DNA of 64,000 nt from NCBI RefSeq assembly GCF_001422925.1, contig NZ_LMNI01000001.1:18462-82461 (forward strand). Direction: 5' to 3'. The notes under the pieces were generated by a model. It made no database searches. It was not told where the DNA came from and worked only from the letters and a program-made list of their open reading frames with translations. A program made the position numbers and the translations under genes. The DNA is from Microbacterium sp. Leaf288. Lineage in GTDB: Bacteria; Actinomycetota; Actinomycetes; Actinomycetales; Microbacteriaceae. Positions 41,169-49,033 of this stretch are shown in pieces. Position 1 is the first letter of the stretch, and the number at the start of each line of letters is the position of its first letter.

Positions 41169-41221
41169 ACGTTGACGTGGCGGCCGGCGGCGGGTGACGG
41201 CCGTGTCGCGCGGAACGACGA

Positions 41222-41256
41222 ACCCCCTCGCACCCTCGGGTGAGGGCGGAGGGGGT
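41222..41256 (-). terminator. Candidate terminator after the DEAD-box helicase gene
   Basis: ACCCCCTC (41222-41229) pairs with GAGGGGGT (41249-41256), and CCCTC (41233-41237) with GAGGG (41242-41246), giving a long GC-rich stem-loop 17 bp after the helicase stop on the minus strand. No U-tract follows, as is common in high-GC actinobacteria. It may also end transcripts from the plus-strand oxidoreductase that pass the repeat array. Confidence 0.5.
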
Positions 41257-41272
41257 CCGAACGTGCGGAGAC

Positions 41273-42877
41273 TCAGCGGCCGCCGCGGCGGTTGGCGCCG
41301 TTGGGGCGGACGACCGAGCCGACCATGAGCTTGCCGGTGCCGCCCGACGAGGCGCGACGGCCCGGGGTGCGGGGGTTGCCGGCGGGCTGGGCCGAACGCG
41401 AGTGGCCCGCGCTCTGGTCGTGACGCTGGTGCGAGGCCTTGTCGTGCGTGGTTGCGGCGTCGCGACGCTGACCGCCCGCGGCCTGCTGACGGCCGGCGCC
41501 CTGTGCCGAACCACCCTGGCCTGAACCACCCTGGCCCGAACCACCCTGGCCCGAACCGCGGCGGCGACGGCCGCCGCCGGAGCGGCTCGCGGTGGCGGCA
41601 GCATCCGTCTCGCGTGCGTCACGCGCAGCGCGCTTGCGCTGGGCGTTCGCGCCCTGGCTGGTGCCGCGCGGCGTCTCGGCCACGGGGACCGGCTTGACGT
41701 ACGGGGCGACCTTGCCGACGAGCTCGACGACCTCGGGCGAGGTCGCCGTGACAGCGACGGGCTCGACGGAGATGGCGGCCTTGCGCAGCAGCTGCGACAC
41801 GTCGCGGCGCTGCTCGGGCAGCACGAGGGTGACGACGGCGCCCTCGGCGCCGGCGCGAGCGGTGCGGCCGGAGCGGTGCAGGTACGCCTTGTGCTCCATC
41901 GGCGGGTCGACGTGGATGACGAGCTCGACGTCGTCGACGTGCACGCCGCGGGCCGCGACATCCGTCGCCACGAGCACCTTGACGGCGCCGGACGAGAACG
42001 CCGCGAGGTTGCGGTCGCGCGCGGCCTGCGACAGGTTGCCGTGCAGGTCGACGGCCGGGATGCCCTGGCCGGTGAGCTGCTTCGCGAGCTTCTTCGCCTG
42101 GTGCTTGGTGCGCATGAACAGGATGCGGCGGCCCATGCCCGAGGCGAGGGCCGTGACGACGTCCTTCTTGGCGTCGGCGTCGGCCAGCGTGAAGACGTGG
42201 TGCGTCATCGCGGCGACGGGCGAGTGCGCCTCGTCGACGGAGTGCAGCACCTCGTTCTGCAGGAAGCGGTTCACGAGCTTGTCGACCCCGTTGTCGAGGG
42301 TCGCGCTGAACAGCAGGCGCTGACCGCCGGCCGGCGTCGCGTTCAGGATGCGCGTGACACCCGGGAGGAAGCCGAGGTCGGCCATGTGGTCGGCCTCGTC
42401 GATGACGGTGACCTCGACGGCGTCGAGGTGCACGTAGCCCTGCTTCATGAGGTCTTCGAGCCGGCCGGGGCAGGCGACGACGATGTCGACGCCGGCGTTG
42501 AGGGCGTTGACCTGACGGTTCTGGTTCACGCCGCCGAAGATCGTGGTGGTCGTGAGGCCGTAGGCCTTGGCGAGGGGCGCGAGGGTCGCGTCGATCTGCG
42601 TCGCCAGCTCGCGGGTCGGCGCGAGCACGAGGCCGAGCGGACGACCCTTGCGGCGGGTGCCGCCGGCGAGCTTGCCGCCCAGGCGCGCGGCCATGGGGAT
42701 CGAGAAGGCGAGCGTCTTGCCCGAGCCGGTCTTGCCCCGGCCGAGCACGTCGCGGCCGGCGAGCGTGTCGGGGAGCGTGTCGACCTGGATCGGGAACGCG
42801 GTGGTCTTGCCGTTCGCGGCGAGCACGTCGACAAGGGGCTGCGGCACGCCGAGCGCGCCGAACGAGGTTTCGGTCAT
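41273..42877 (-). CDS. DEAD-box ATP-dependent RNA helicase
   Basis: A 534-residue DEAD-box helicase. TTAFPIQVDTLP (Q motif), GRGKTGSGKTLAF (Walker A), APTRELATQI (Ia), CPGRLEDL (Ib), VIDEADHMADLGF (DEAD as DEAD-H), FSATLD (SAT), RILFMRTKHQ, VATDVAARGVHV and HRSGRTARAG (motif VI) are all present. The ~140-residue C-terminal tail is basic and rich in Gly, Gln, Ser and Arg with GSGQG repeats (15-bp DNA repeats near 41505-41560), typical for RNA contact. The RhlE/CsdA-like enzyme likely remodels structured RNA. ATG at 42877 gives a normal N-terminus. Confidence 0.92.
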   Translation of the reverse strand: MTETSFGALGVPQPLVDVLAANGKTTAFPIQVDTLPDTLAGRDVLGRGKTGSGKTLAFSIPMAARLGGKLAGGTRRKGRPLGLVLAPTRELATQIDATLAPLAKAYGLTTTTIFGGVNQNRQVNALNAGVDIVVACPGRLEDLMKQGYVHLDAVEVTVIDEADHMADLGFLPGVTRILNATPAGGQRLLFSATLDNGVDKLVNRFLQNEVLHSVDEAHSPVAAMTHHVFTLADADAKKDVVTALASGMGRRILFMRTKHQAKKLAKQLTGQGIPAVDLHGNLSQAARDRNLAAFSSGAVKVLVATDVAARGVHVDDVELVIHVDPPMEHKAYLHRSGRTARAGAEGAVVTLVLPEQRRDVSQLLRKAAISVEPVAVTATSPEVVELVGKVAPYVKPVPVAETPRGTSQGANAQRKRAARDARETDAAATASRSGGGRRRRGSGQGGSGQGGSGQGGSAQGAGRQQAAGGQRRDAATTHDKASHQRHDQSAGHSRSAQPAGNPRTPGRRASSGGTGKLMVGSVVRPNGANRRGGR

Positions 42878-43202
42878 GAGGGATGTTCTCTGGGCACGCG
42901 AGTGCCCTGTCGGTGGCCGGGGCGTATCTCGCCCGCGGGTCGCCGTACGAAAGATGTCAGCGCGGTTCTTCGGATCGGGGTCCGGATGCCGGCGAGGGAA
43001 GCGTTCTACGACGCGAGAAGCGCAAGAATGCGCTGCAAGGGTTTCCACCCTACCAGTGGGTGGCTGGGCGTTGCCCGGCCGGAGTCGTCGGTGGGTCCGG
43101 GGCGATTCGACTCGCAAGCTCGCTCAACGACCGCAGAACAGGCCAGGCACGACGAAACGCCGCGTGGGGTGCGGGAGAGTCCCAGCGCTTCTCCCTCCCT
43201 CG
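42878..43202. other. 325-bp helicase leader region with hairpin and dispersed repeat
   Basis: No gene was found here. GGGCAC-GCGA-GTGCCC (42892-42907) forms a GNRA-loop hairpin 15 nt before the helicase start, in what would be its 5' leader. At 43106-43132 lies TTCGACTCGCAAGCTCGCTCAACGACC and at 43151-43161 GACGAAACGCC, belonging to the dispersed inverted-repeat family also at 35601 and 48434. No confident promoter hexamers were seen. Confidence 0.55.
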
Positions 43203-44600
43203 TCAGAGGTCGGCGGTGTCTTTGCGCTTCTTCGACCCTTTGCGGATGCGCTCCCGGCGCAATGCCGGCTCGGCCACCGAGGAGTCCTCAGGATCAGGGG
43301 CGTCTTCGGGGTCGCCGTCGGCGTCGGCCCCGGAGGGCTCCTCTTCCGGCCCGGCGGGCTCGTCCTCCCCCGACTCGGGCATGTCCGACGCCTCCGTCGG
43401 CTCCGCCTGAGGAGCCTCCGGCTCCGACGCCTCCTCGGGCTCCGGTGCGGTTCCGGCATCGTCGGGCTCAACCGTCGGCTCCGCCTCAGGAACCTCCGGC
43501 TCCGACGCCTCCTCGGGCTCCGGTGCGGTTCCGGCATCGTCGGGCTCTTCCGCCTGCGCCGCAGACTCCTCCGCGAACGCCTCGCGGGCCTCGGGCTCAT
43601 CCTCCGCGTGTGATTCCTCAGCCGGCGCCCGGTCCGCGAAGCGGTCCGTCGCGGCGCGCAGGGCGGACGCGACGCCCGGCTCGGACGCGGCGTGCGCAGC
43701 ATCCGGGATCATCACGAAGTCGGCCTCGGGCCACGCGCGGTGGAGGTCCCACGCGGTCATCGCGGGCGTGCAGACGTCGTAGCGGCCCTGCACGATGACG
43801 GCGGGGATGTCGCGGATGCGGCCGACATTCGCGATCAGCTGCTCGGGTTCGAACCAGCCGCCATGAAGGAAGTAGTGGTTCTCGATGCGGGCGAACGCCA
43901 CCGCCGCGCGCGGTTCCGTCATCGCCTCGATGAGCTCGGCGTCAGGGAGCAGCGTGAGGTTCGCGGCCTCCCAGCGCGACCACGCGACCGCGGCGGGAAC
44001 GTGCACGGCGGGGTCGGGATCCGAGAGGCGGCGGTGGTAGGCCTGCATGAGCCGCGAGCGTTCCAGGATCGGGATGGGAGCGATGAAGTCCTCCCACAGA
44101 TCCGGGACGATGGATGCTGCGCCCCCCTCGTAGAACCACTCCAGCTCGTGGCGACGCAACGTGAAGATGCCGCGCAGCACGATCTCGGTGACGGCCTGCG
44201 GGTGCGCTTCGGCGTAGGCGAGAGCGAGCGCACTCCCCCACGAGCCGCCGAACACCTGCCACCGCTCGATGCCGAGGTTCTTGCGCAGCAGCTCGATGTC
44301 GGCGACGAGGTGCCACGTCGTGTTGTGGCGGAGGTCGGCGTCGGGCTCGCTCGCGTGCGGGGTGGAGCGGCCGCAGCCCCGCTGGTCGAGCAGGATGATG
44401 CGGTACCGCTCGGGGTCGAAGAAGCGGCGATGCCAGGGCGACGTGCCGGCGCCCGGACCGCCGTGGAGGAACACCACCGGCTTGCCCTCGGGGTTTCCGC
44501 TCTGCTCGTACGCGATGCGGTTGCCCTCACCGGCGATGAGGGTTCCGGTGTCGTAGGGCTCGATGGGCGGATAGAGGATGTCGTCGAGGTGTTCGTTCAT
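43203..44600 (-). CDS. pip: Proline iminopeptidase with long acidic C-terminal tail
   Basis: An S33-family alpha/beta hydrolase releasing N-terminal proline. VVFLHGGPGAGTSPWHRRFFDP (oxyanion region), LLDQRGCGRSTPHA, FGGSWGSALALAYAE with the nucleophile Ser, GRYDVCTPAMTAW with the Asp, and PDAAHAASEPG with the His are all present. The family is normally 310-320 residues; here ~140 extra residues (from about 325) are Glu/Asp/Pro/Ala-rich and carry a 26-residue duplication (PDDAGTAPEPEEASEPE twice), ending in a basic RKGSKKRK patch. The start ATG at 44600 overlaps the upstream metallopeptidase stop. The tail is encoded in the same frame and has no stop, so it is probably real. Confidence 0.9.
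   Translation of the reverse strand: MNEHLDDILYPPIEPYDTGTLIAGEGNRIAYEQSGNPEGKPVVFLHGGPGAGTSPWHRRFFDPERYRIILLDQRGCGRSTPHASEPDADLRHNTTWHLVADIELLRKNLGIERWQVFGGSWGSALALAYAEAHPQAVTEIVLRGIFTLRRHELEWFYEGGAASIVPDLWEDFIAPIPILERSRLMQAYHRRLSDPDPAVHVPAAVAWSRWEAANLTLLPDAELIEAMTEPRAAVAFARIENHYFLHGGWFEPEQLIANVGRIRDIPAVIVQGRYDVCTPAMTAWDLHRAWPEADFVMIPDAAHAASEPGVASALRAATDRFADRAPAEESHAEDEPEAREAFAEESAAQAEEPDDAGTAPEPEEASEPEVPEAEPTVEPDDAGTAPEPEEASEPEAPQAEPTEASDMPESGEDEPAGPEEEPSGADADGDPEDAPDPEDSSVAEPALRRERIRKGSKKRKDTADL
43391..43548. repeat. 78-bp tandem duplication in proline iminopeptidase tail
   Basis: A 78-bp unit beginning CTCCGGCTCCGACGCCTCC is present twice, starting at 43416 and 43494, with more than 50 identical bases in a row. 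It encodes the 26-residue acidic repeat of the iminopeptidase tail and may vary in number between strains. Confidence 0.75.
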
Positions 44601-45466
44601 AGGCTTGCCCCCGAGACGGCGAAGGTGTCGCAGGCGGAAGGCCCGTTGCGGTAACCGGTCTCGAACCAGCGCTGTCGCTGCTCGCTCGAACCGTGGGTCC
44701 AGGATTCGGGGTTCACGTAGCCCCCGGACTCCTGCTGGATGTGGTCGTCGCCCACCGCGCCGGCGGCGTTGATCGCGTCGGCGATCTGCTGCTGCGTGGG
44801 CTCCTTCAGATACGGTACGCCGTTCTCGTCGCGCTGATCGGTCATGTCGCCCACCCACGCCCCCGCGAAGCAGTCGGCCTGCAGCTCGGTCCGCACGCCG
44901 TTGCTGTCGGGACCGGTGCCGTTGTTCGGGTGCTGGTCCATGATGCCGGTGATGTACTGCACGTGGTGGCCGTACTCGTGGGCGAGCACATAGAGCTGGG
45001 CGAGGTCGCCGGCCGACGCGTCGAACTGCTGACGCAGGAGGCCGAAGAAGGTGGGATCGATGTAGACGGTCTCTTCGGGAGGGCAGTAGAACGGGCCTGT
45101 CTGATTGGACGCCGTGCCGCACGCGGTGCCCGTCTGCTGGTCGACGATGATCAGCTGCGGTGCACGGTAACCCTGCACCTGCGACTCCCAGTACTGGTCG
45201 AGCACGACACTGCCGGCGGCGAGACGGCAGTCGTCATCGGCGTTCGCATCGGCGCCCGTCTCGCACTGCTGGATCTCGGACTCCTCGCCGGATCCGACCT
45301 GAGGCTGCGAGGGGATGACGCTCGACAGATCCTGTCCGGTGAACAGCTGGAACAGGATCACCGCGATCGCGCCGAGGCCGGCGATACCGCCGCCTGCCAC
45401 CGCCACGCCCGCTCCTCGACGCCGCGCCGTGTTCCCCCCGACGTTGGCGTTCTCATTGAACGTCAT
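44597..45466 (-). CDS. YpfJ-type neutral zinc metallopeptidase
   Basis: A 289-residue membrane-anchored metallopeptidase of the YpfJ family. A single transmembrane segment is near residues 20-42 (GVAVAGGGIAGLGAIAVILF) and the rest lies outside. The zinc site is YVLAHEYGHHVQYITG (H-E-x-x-H), and the later LQADCFAGAWVGDMT provides the third-ligand region. Paired cysteines (QQCETGADANADDDC, TACGTAS) fit an oxidising location. ATG at 45466 is preferred. Substrates of this family are unknown. It is co-translated with the iminopeptidase (ATGA overlap) and divergent from malate dehydrogenase. Confidence 0.88.
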   Translation of the reverse strand: MTFNENANVGGNTARRRGAGVAVAGGGIAGLGAIAVILFQLFTGQDLSSVIPSQPQVGSGEESEIQQCETGADANADDDCRLAAGSVVLDQYWESQVQGYRAPQLIIVDQQTGTACGTASNQTGPFYCPPEETVYIDPTFFGLLRQQFDASAGDLAQLYVLAHEYGHHVQYITGIMDQHPNNGTGPDSNGVRTELQADCFAGAWVGDMTDQRDENGVPYLKEPTQQQIADAINAAGAVGDDHIQQESGGYVNPESWTHGSSEQRQRWFETGYRNGPSACDTFAVSGASL

Positions 45467-45506
45467 GCCGTCACGGTACCCCGACAGTCCGATCCAGAGC
45501 AGGAAC

Positions 45507-45528
45507 CATTCCCTAATCGACGGGAATG
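45507..45528. promoter_or_regulatory. Inverted repeat in divergent promoter region
   Basis: CATTCCC (45507-45513) and GGGAATG (45522-45528) form a perfect 7-bp inverted repeat with an 8-bp spacer in the 93-bp gap between the metallopeptidase and malate dehydrogenase genes. The arrangement is that of a dimeric repressor operator. No regulator gene is nearby. Confidence 0.35.
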
Positions 45529-45546
45529 AGTACAATGCCGCAGGTC

Positions 45547-45552
45547 TAGGCT
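45547..45552 (+). promoter_or_regulatory. Candidate -10 for leaderless malate dehydrogenase
   Basis: TAGGCT ends 7 nt before the ATG at 45560, with only CGGGGGC between. The same arrangement occurs at kynA and the antiporter gene. Confidence 0.45.
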
Positions 45553-45559
45553 CGGGGGC

Positions 45560-46582
45560 ATGGCGAGCGAACCCACGACCGTGACCATCACCGGCGGCGG
45601 GGGCCAGATCGGCTACGCGCTGATGTTCCGCATCGCTGCGGGCGACATGCTCGGCCCGGATCGTCCGGTTCGGCTGCGCCTGCTCGAGATCCCCCAGGGC
45701 ATGCGCGCGGCCGAGGGCGCGGCGCTCGAGCTGCAGGACTGCGCGTTCCCGCTGCTCGCCGACGTCGACGTCACCGACGACCCGCTCACGGCTTTCAACG
45801 GCACCCGCATCGCGATGCTCGTCGGCGCGCGGCCGCGCACCGCGGGCATGGAGCGCGGCGACCTGCTCGCCGCGAACGCCGGCATCTTCGGGCCGCAGGG
45901 CAACGCGATCGGCGCGGTCGCCGACGACGGCGTGCGCGTCGTCGTGGTGGGCAACCCCGCGAACACGAACGCGCTCATCGCCGCAGCATCCGCGTCGCCC
46001 GACATCCCGTCCGAGCGCTTCACCGCCCTCACGCGCCTGGACCACAACCGCGCCGTCGGCCAGCTCGCCGAGGCGCTCGGCGTCGCTCCCGGCGACATCG
46101 CCGACGTCGTGATCTGGGGAAACCACTCGGCGACCCAGTTCCCCGATGTGTCGCACGCGATCCTGCCCGACGGGATGCCGGTGCTCGAGGCGCTGGCCGA
46201 GCGGCTCGGCGGCGAGGCCGCAGCGACGGCGTGGCTCGACGACGTCTTCATCCCGCGAGTGGCGAAGCGCGGAGCCGAGATCATCGAGGTGCGCGGCTCG
46301 TCTTCGGTCGCGTCCGCGGCGAACGCCGCCATCGATCACGTGCGCGACGAGCAGCTCGGCACACGCCGCGGCCTGACCTCGGCGGCGGTCGTCTCACGCG
46401 GCGAGTACGGGGTGCCCGAGGGACTGGTGTGCTCGTTCCCCGTCACCTCACGCGGCCACGACGACGGCTATCGCGTCGTCGAGGGACTCGACCTCGACGA
46501 GCGCGCACGCGCCAGGGTCGCGGCATCCGTCGACGAACTCGCCCTGGAGCGTGACGCGGTAAGGGCGCTCGGCGTGCTCTGA
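45560..46582 (+). CDS. mdh: Malate dehydrogenase
   Basis: This 340-residue NAD-dependent malate dehydrogenase belongs to the tetrameric/cytosolic-like MDH2 type. The NAD motif is [20 protein letters not shown], followed by [59 protein letters not shown] and [15 protein letters not shown]. The catalytic Asp-His pair is in LDHNR and [14 protein letters not shown] replaces the active-site loop arginines in the usual order ([10 protein letters not shown]). The length is as expected (~328-340). It interconverts malate and oxaloacetate in the TCA cycle. It seems to be a single-gene unit. Confidence 0.95.
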   Translation: MASEPTTVTITGGGGQIGYALMFRIAAGDMLGPDRPVRLRLLEIPQGMRAAEGAALELQDCAFPLLADVDVTDDPLTAFNGTRIAMLVGARPRTAGMERGDLLAANAGIFGPQGNAIGAVADDGVRVVVVGNPANTNALIAAASASPDIPSERFTALTRLDHNRAVGQLAEALGVAPGDIADVVIWGNHSATQFPDVSHAILPDGMPVLEALAERLGGEAAATAWLDDVFIPRVAKRGAEIIEVRGSSSVASAANAAIDHVRDEQLGTRRGLTSAAVVSRGEYGVPEGLVCSFPVTSRGHDDGYRVVEGLDLDERARARVAASVDELALERDAVRALGVL

Positions 46583-46623
46583 CGCGCTCGACGGTTCGCG
46601 GGAGGCCGGAACGGGCCCGGCAA

Positions 46624-46629
46624 TAGGCT
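46624..46629 (+). promoter_or_regulatory. Candidate -10 for leaderless antiporter gene
   Basis: TAGGCT ends 7 nt before the GTG at 46637. No ribosome binding site lies between. Confidence 0.45.
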
Positions 46630-46636
46630 CTGAGTC

Positions 46637-48409
46637 GTGGAAGCCCTGATCGTCGTCATCATCGCGATCGTGGTGATCGCCCTCGCCACGGCGGTCGCGC
46701 CCAAGCTGGGCATCGCGGGGCCGCTGATCCTCGTGCTCGTCGGCGGCGCGGTGAGCCTGCTGCCGTTCCTCGAGATCCCCGAGATCAACCCCGAGTTCAT
46801 CCTCGTCGGCGTACTGCCGCCGCTGCTCTACTCGGCGGCCGTCTCGCTCCCCGCGATCGAGTTCCGCCGTGACTTCGGACCGATCGCCGGCCTGTCGTTC
46901 CTGCTCGTCATCCTGAGCTCCGTGCTGCTCGGGTTCTTCTTCATGGCCGTGATCCCCGGCATCCATCCGGCCGTCGCTGTCGCGCTCGGGGCGATCCTCA
47001 GTCCCACGGATGCTGTGGCCACCTCGATCGTCAAGCGCCTGGGTGTGTCGCGCCGCGTGGTGACGATGCTCGAGGGCGAGAGCCTGCTCAACGACGCGAC
47101 GGCACTGGTGCTGCTGCGGACCATGATCGCCTCGGTCGGACTCGCGACCGGTGTCACCGGCGACACCCGCATCGGGTTCGGGTTCATCCCGGCGTTCGCG
47201 TGGGGCGTCGTCGTCGCGGTCGTGATCGGCGCGATCGTCGGATGGCTCAACCTGCGGCTGCGGTCGCTCATCAAGAACTCCGCGGCGAACACCGCGATCG
47301 GCTTCGTGGTGCCCTTCATCGCGTACATCCCGACCGAGGAGCTCGGCGGATCGGGCCTGGTCGCGGCGGTCGTCGCGGGCATCGTGACCGGTCAGGGTGC
47401 AGCCCGGTGGTTCTCGCCCGAGCAGCGACGATCGGATGAGCACAACTGGCACACCATCGAACTCGTGCTCGAGGGCGCGGTCTTCCTCATCATGGGGCTC
47501 GAACTCAGCGACATCGTCGAGCAGAACGTCGAGCAGCACAACGGTCTCGGCACCGGGCTCGGTATCGCGCTCGGCGCGCTGGCGATCATCATCGCGGCGC
47601 GCGCCGGGTACGTCTCGCTGCTGGTGTGGCTGCAGAGCCGACGCGCCCGCGGGCGGCAGCGCACGCGCCTCGAGGCCATGAACACGCGGCTAGACCAGAT
47701 CGCCGACGGCTCGATCGTGCCGGACCCGCGATATCGCAGCCGTCGCAGCGAGGCCTCCTTCGACGACCCGCGTGCGCAGCGGCGCCTCTCGTCGATGCGG
47801 TCTCGCGTCTCACGAGCGCTCAGCGACCTCGACTACTACCAGGCGTCGCCGCTCGGCTGGAAGCACGGCGCGATCATCGTGTGGGCCGGCATGCGCGGCG
47901 TGGTGACGCTCGCGGCGGCCCAGACGATCTCGAGCGACGTCACCGACGACCGGGCGCTGCTGGTGTTCATCGCGTTCGCGGTCGCCGTGGGCAGCCTCAT
48001 GCTGCAGGGCTTCACGCTGCCGTGGCTCGTCAGGGCGCTGCGGCTCGAACGGCCGGGCGACGACAGCCTCGACAAGGCCGAGCAGTCGGCACTCGACGAC
48101 GAGCTGCGCGATGCCGCGATCGGCGCGCTGTCGAGCCCCGCACTGCGCCGCCGCGACGGGTCGTCGTTCGACGAGGAACTCGTCGAACGGATCGGCAGCC
48201 GCATGGTCGACCCGCCCGACGAGGCCGACGGGCTCCCGACCCGCGATCTGCTGGAGCTGCGGCTCGCGATGATCGAGGCGATGCGCGGGCGCCTGAACGA
48301 GCTGTCGTCGGGCGGCGAGTACTCGACACCCGCCCTGCGCCACGCACTCGCCGAGCTCGACGCCGACCAGCTCAGCCTCGAGCTGCGCCTCGACGACGAA
48401 GAGGACTGA
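46637..48409 (+). CDS. CPA1-family Na+/H+ antiporter
   Basis: A 590-residue membrane protein: about twelve helices in the first ~420 residues, then a cytoplasmic tail of ~110. LSPTDAVATSIVKRLGVSRRVVTMLEGESLLNDATALVLL is the ion-binding double-helix core of the CPA1/NhaP group, with the essential Asp residues in the TD and ND motifs. WAGMRGVVTLAAAQTI near residue 420 is the other family block. It exchanges cytoplasmic Na+ or K+ for H+. The tail has helical, charged repeats (DEADGLPTRDLLELRLAMIEAM) as in regulated NhaP homologues. The GTG start is supported by the adjacent -10-like site. Confidence 0.9.
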   Translation: MEALIVVIIAIVVIALATAVAPKLGIAGPLILVLVGGAVSLLPFLEIPEINPEFILVGVLPPLLYSAAVSLPAIEFRRDFGPIAGLSFLLVILSSVLLGFFFMAVIPGIHPAVAVALGAILSPTDAVATSIVKRLGVSRRVVTMLEGESLLNDATALVLLRTMIASVGLATGVTGDTRIGFGFIPAFAWGVVVAVVIGAIVGWLNLRLRSLIKNSAANTAIGFVVPFIAYIPTEELGGSGLVAAVVAGIVTGQGAARWFSPEQRRSDEHNWHTIELVLEGAVFLIMGLELSDIVEQNVEQHNGLGTGLGIALGALAIIIAARAGYVSLLVWLQSRRARGRQRTRLEAMNTRLDQIADGSIVPDPRYRSRRSEASFDDPRAQRRLSSMRSRVSRALSDLDYYQASPLGWKHGAIIVWAGMRGVVTLAAAQTISSDVTDDRALLVFIAFAVAVGSLMLQGFTLPWLVRALRLERPGDDSLDKAEQSALDDELRDAAIGALSSPALRRRDGSSFDEELVERIGSRMVDPPDEADGLPTRDLLELRLAMIEAMRGRLNELSSGGEYSTPALRHALAELDADQLSLELRLDDEED

Positions 48410-48433
48410 GCAGGGCACTGCGCCGCGCTCGGG

Positions 48434-48465
48434 CGTTTCGACTCGCAAGCTCGCTCAATGACCGG
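48434..48465. repeat. Dispersed repeat copy after the antiporter gene
   Basis: CGTTTCGACTCGCAAGCTCGCTCAATGACCGG repeats the sequence at 43106-43132 with one change across TTCGACTCGCAAGCTCGCTCAAYGACC. The copies at 35601 and 39005 share its outer words. Confidence 0.6.
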
Positions 48466-48507
48466 GAAGCCGGGTGAGAGAATGGGGATCGAGCGAGGGG
48501 GCCTCAC

Positions 48508-48999
48508 ATGAGCGAGACGACGAAGACGCCGGATGCCGCGCACACGCACGCGGCGGCGGCTGCGGGGTCGGTCGCTGCCGACACCGCGCCGCTGCATCTG
48601 CCGCACCAGGCGGCCGAGTGCCCCAAGTGCTTCACCGAGCTGCAGCAGAACCGCAACTGGTGGCTCGCCCAGCCCGCCGGCTCACGTCTCGTCGGGCTCG
48701 TGATCTCACGCGACGACATGCCGTCCGTCGTCGAGCAGCGGGGCGACCTCACCCGCTTCGGCGTGCCCATCGAAGGCTTCCGCCACCCGGCTCCCGAGAC
48801 CCTCGAGTCCTGGGAGGACCGGCTCGTCCGCCTCTTCGGCACGCTCGTCCGGGGCGACGTGCTCGTGGTCGCCAACGTGCACGCCCTCGGCCGCGACATC
48901 GACGAGGAGACCCGCACCGTCGCGGAGCTGCACCGCCGGGGTGTGGTGGTGAAGGTCGTCAGCCACGGCGGGCGCCACCTGTACGACGCCGGGCGCTGA
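48508..48999 (+). CDS. Small resolvase-like protein lacking the catalytic serine
   Basis: A 163-residue protein whose last ~60 residues resemble part of the serine-recombinase catalytic domain: GDVLVVANVHALGRDIDEETRTVAELHRRGVVVKVV matches the GD-LVV-KLDRLGRS-D segment. The nucleophile region (Y-x-R-V-S) is not seen; instead the N-terminal part has a short Cys pair (CPKC) and NWWLAQ. There is no DNA-binding helix-turn-helix or zinc ribbon. It may be a domesticated relic with a regulatory or structural role, or an immobile remnant. A GC-rich purine site (GAGGGGG) lies 6 nt before the ATG. The neighbours are unrelated. Confidence 0.6.
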   Translation: MSETTKTPDAAHTHAAAAAGSVAADTAPLHLPHQAAECPKCFTELQQNRNWWLAQPAGSRLVGLVISRDDMPSVVEQRGDLTRFGVPIEGFRHPAPETLESWEDRLVRLFGTLVRGDVLVVANVHALGRDIDEETRTVAELHRRGVVVKVVSHGGRHLYDAGR

Positions 49000-49032
49000 C
49001 GCGCCTCGCCGGGTCAGCCGACGAGCGGCGCG
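49000..49032. terminator. Convergent GC-rich stem-loop
   Basis: CGCGCCTCG (49000-49008) pairs with CGAGCGGCGCG (49022-49032), with a 2-nt bulge, exactly between two convergent stop codons (48999 and 49034). No U-run. Confidence 0.4.
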
Positions 49033-49033
49033 A

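Noticed and set aside
43850..43870. GGGTTCGAACC-type word resembling a tRNA T-arm
   Set aside because: It lies inside the proline iminopeptidase reading frame and no cloverleaf can be drawn around it.
43203..45122. A 639-codon frame starting at 45122 as the iminopeptidase gene
   Set aside because: The first ~175 codons are antisense-like shadow of the metallopeptidase; the real start at 44600 is fixed by motif position and the ATGA overlap.
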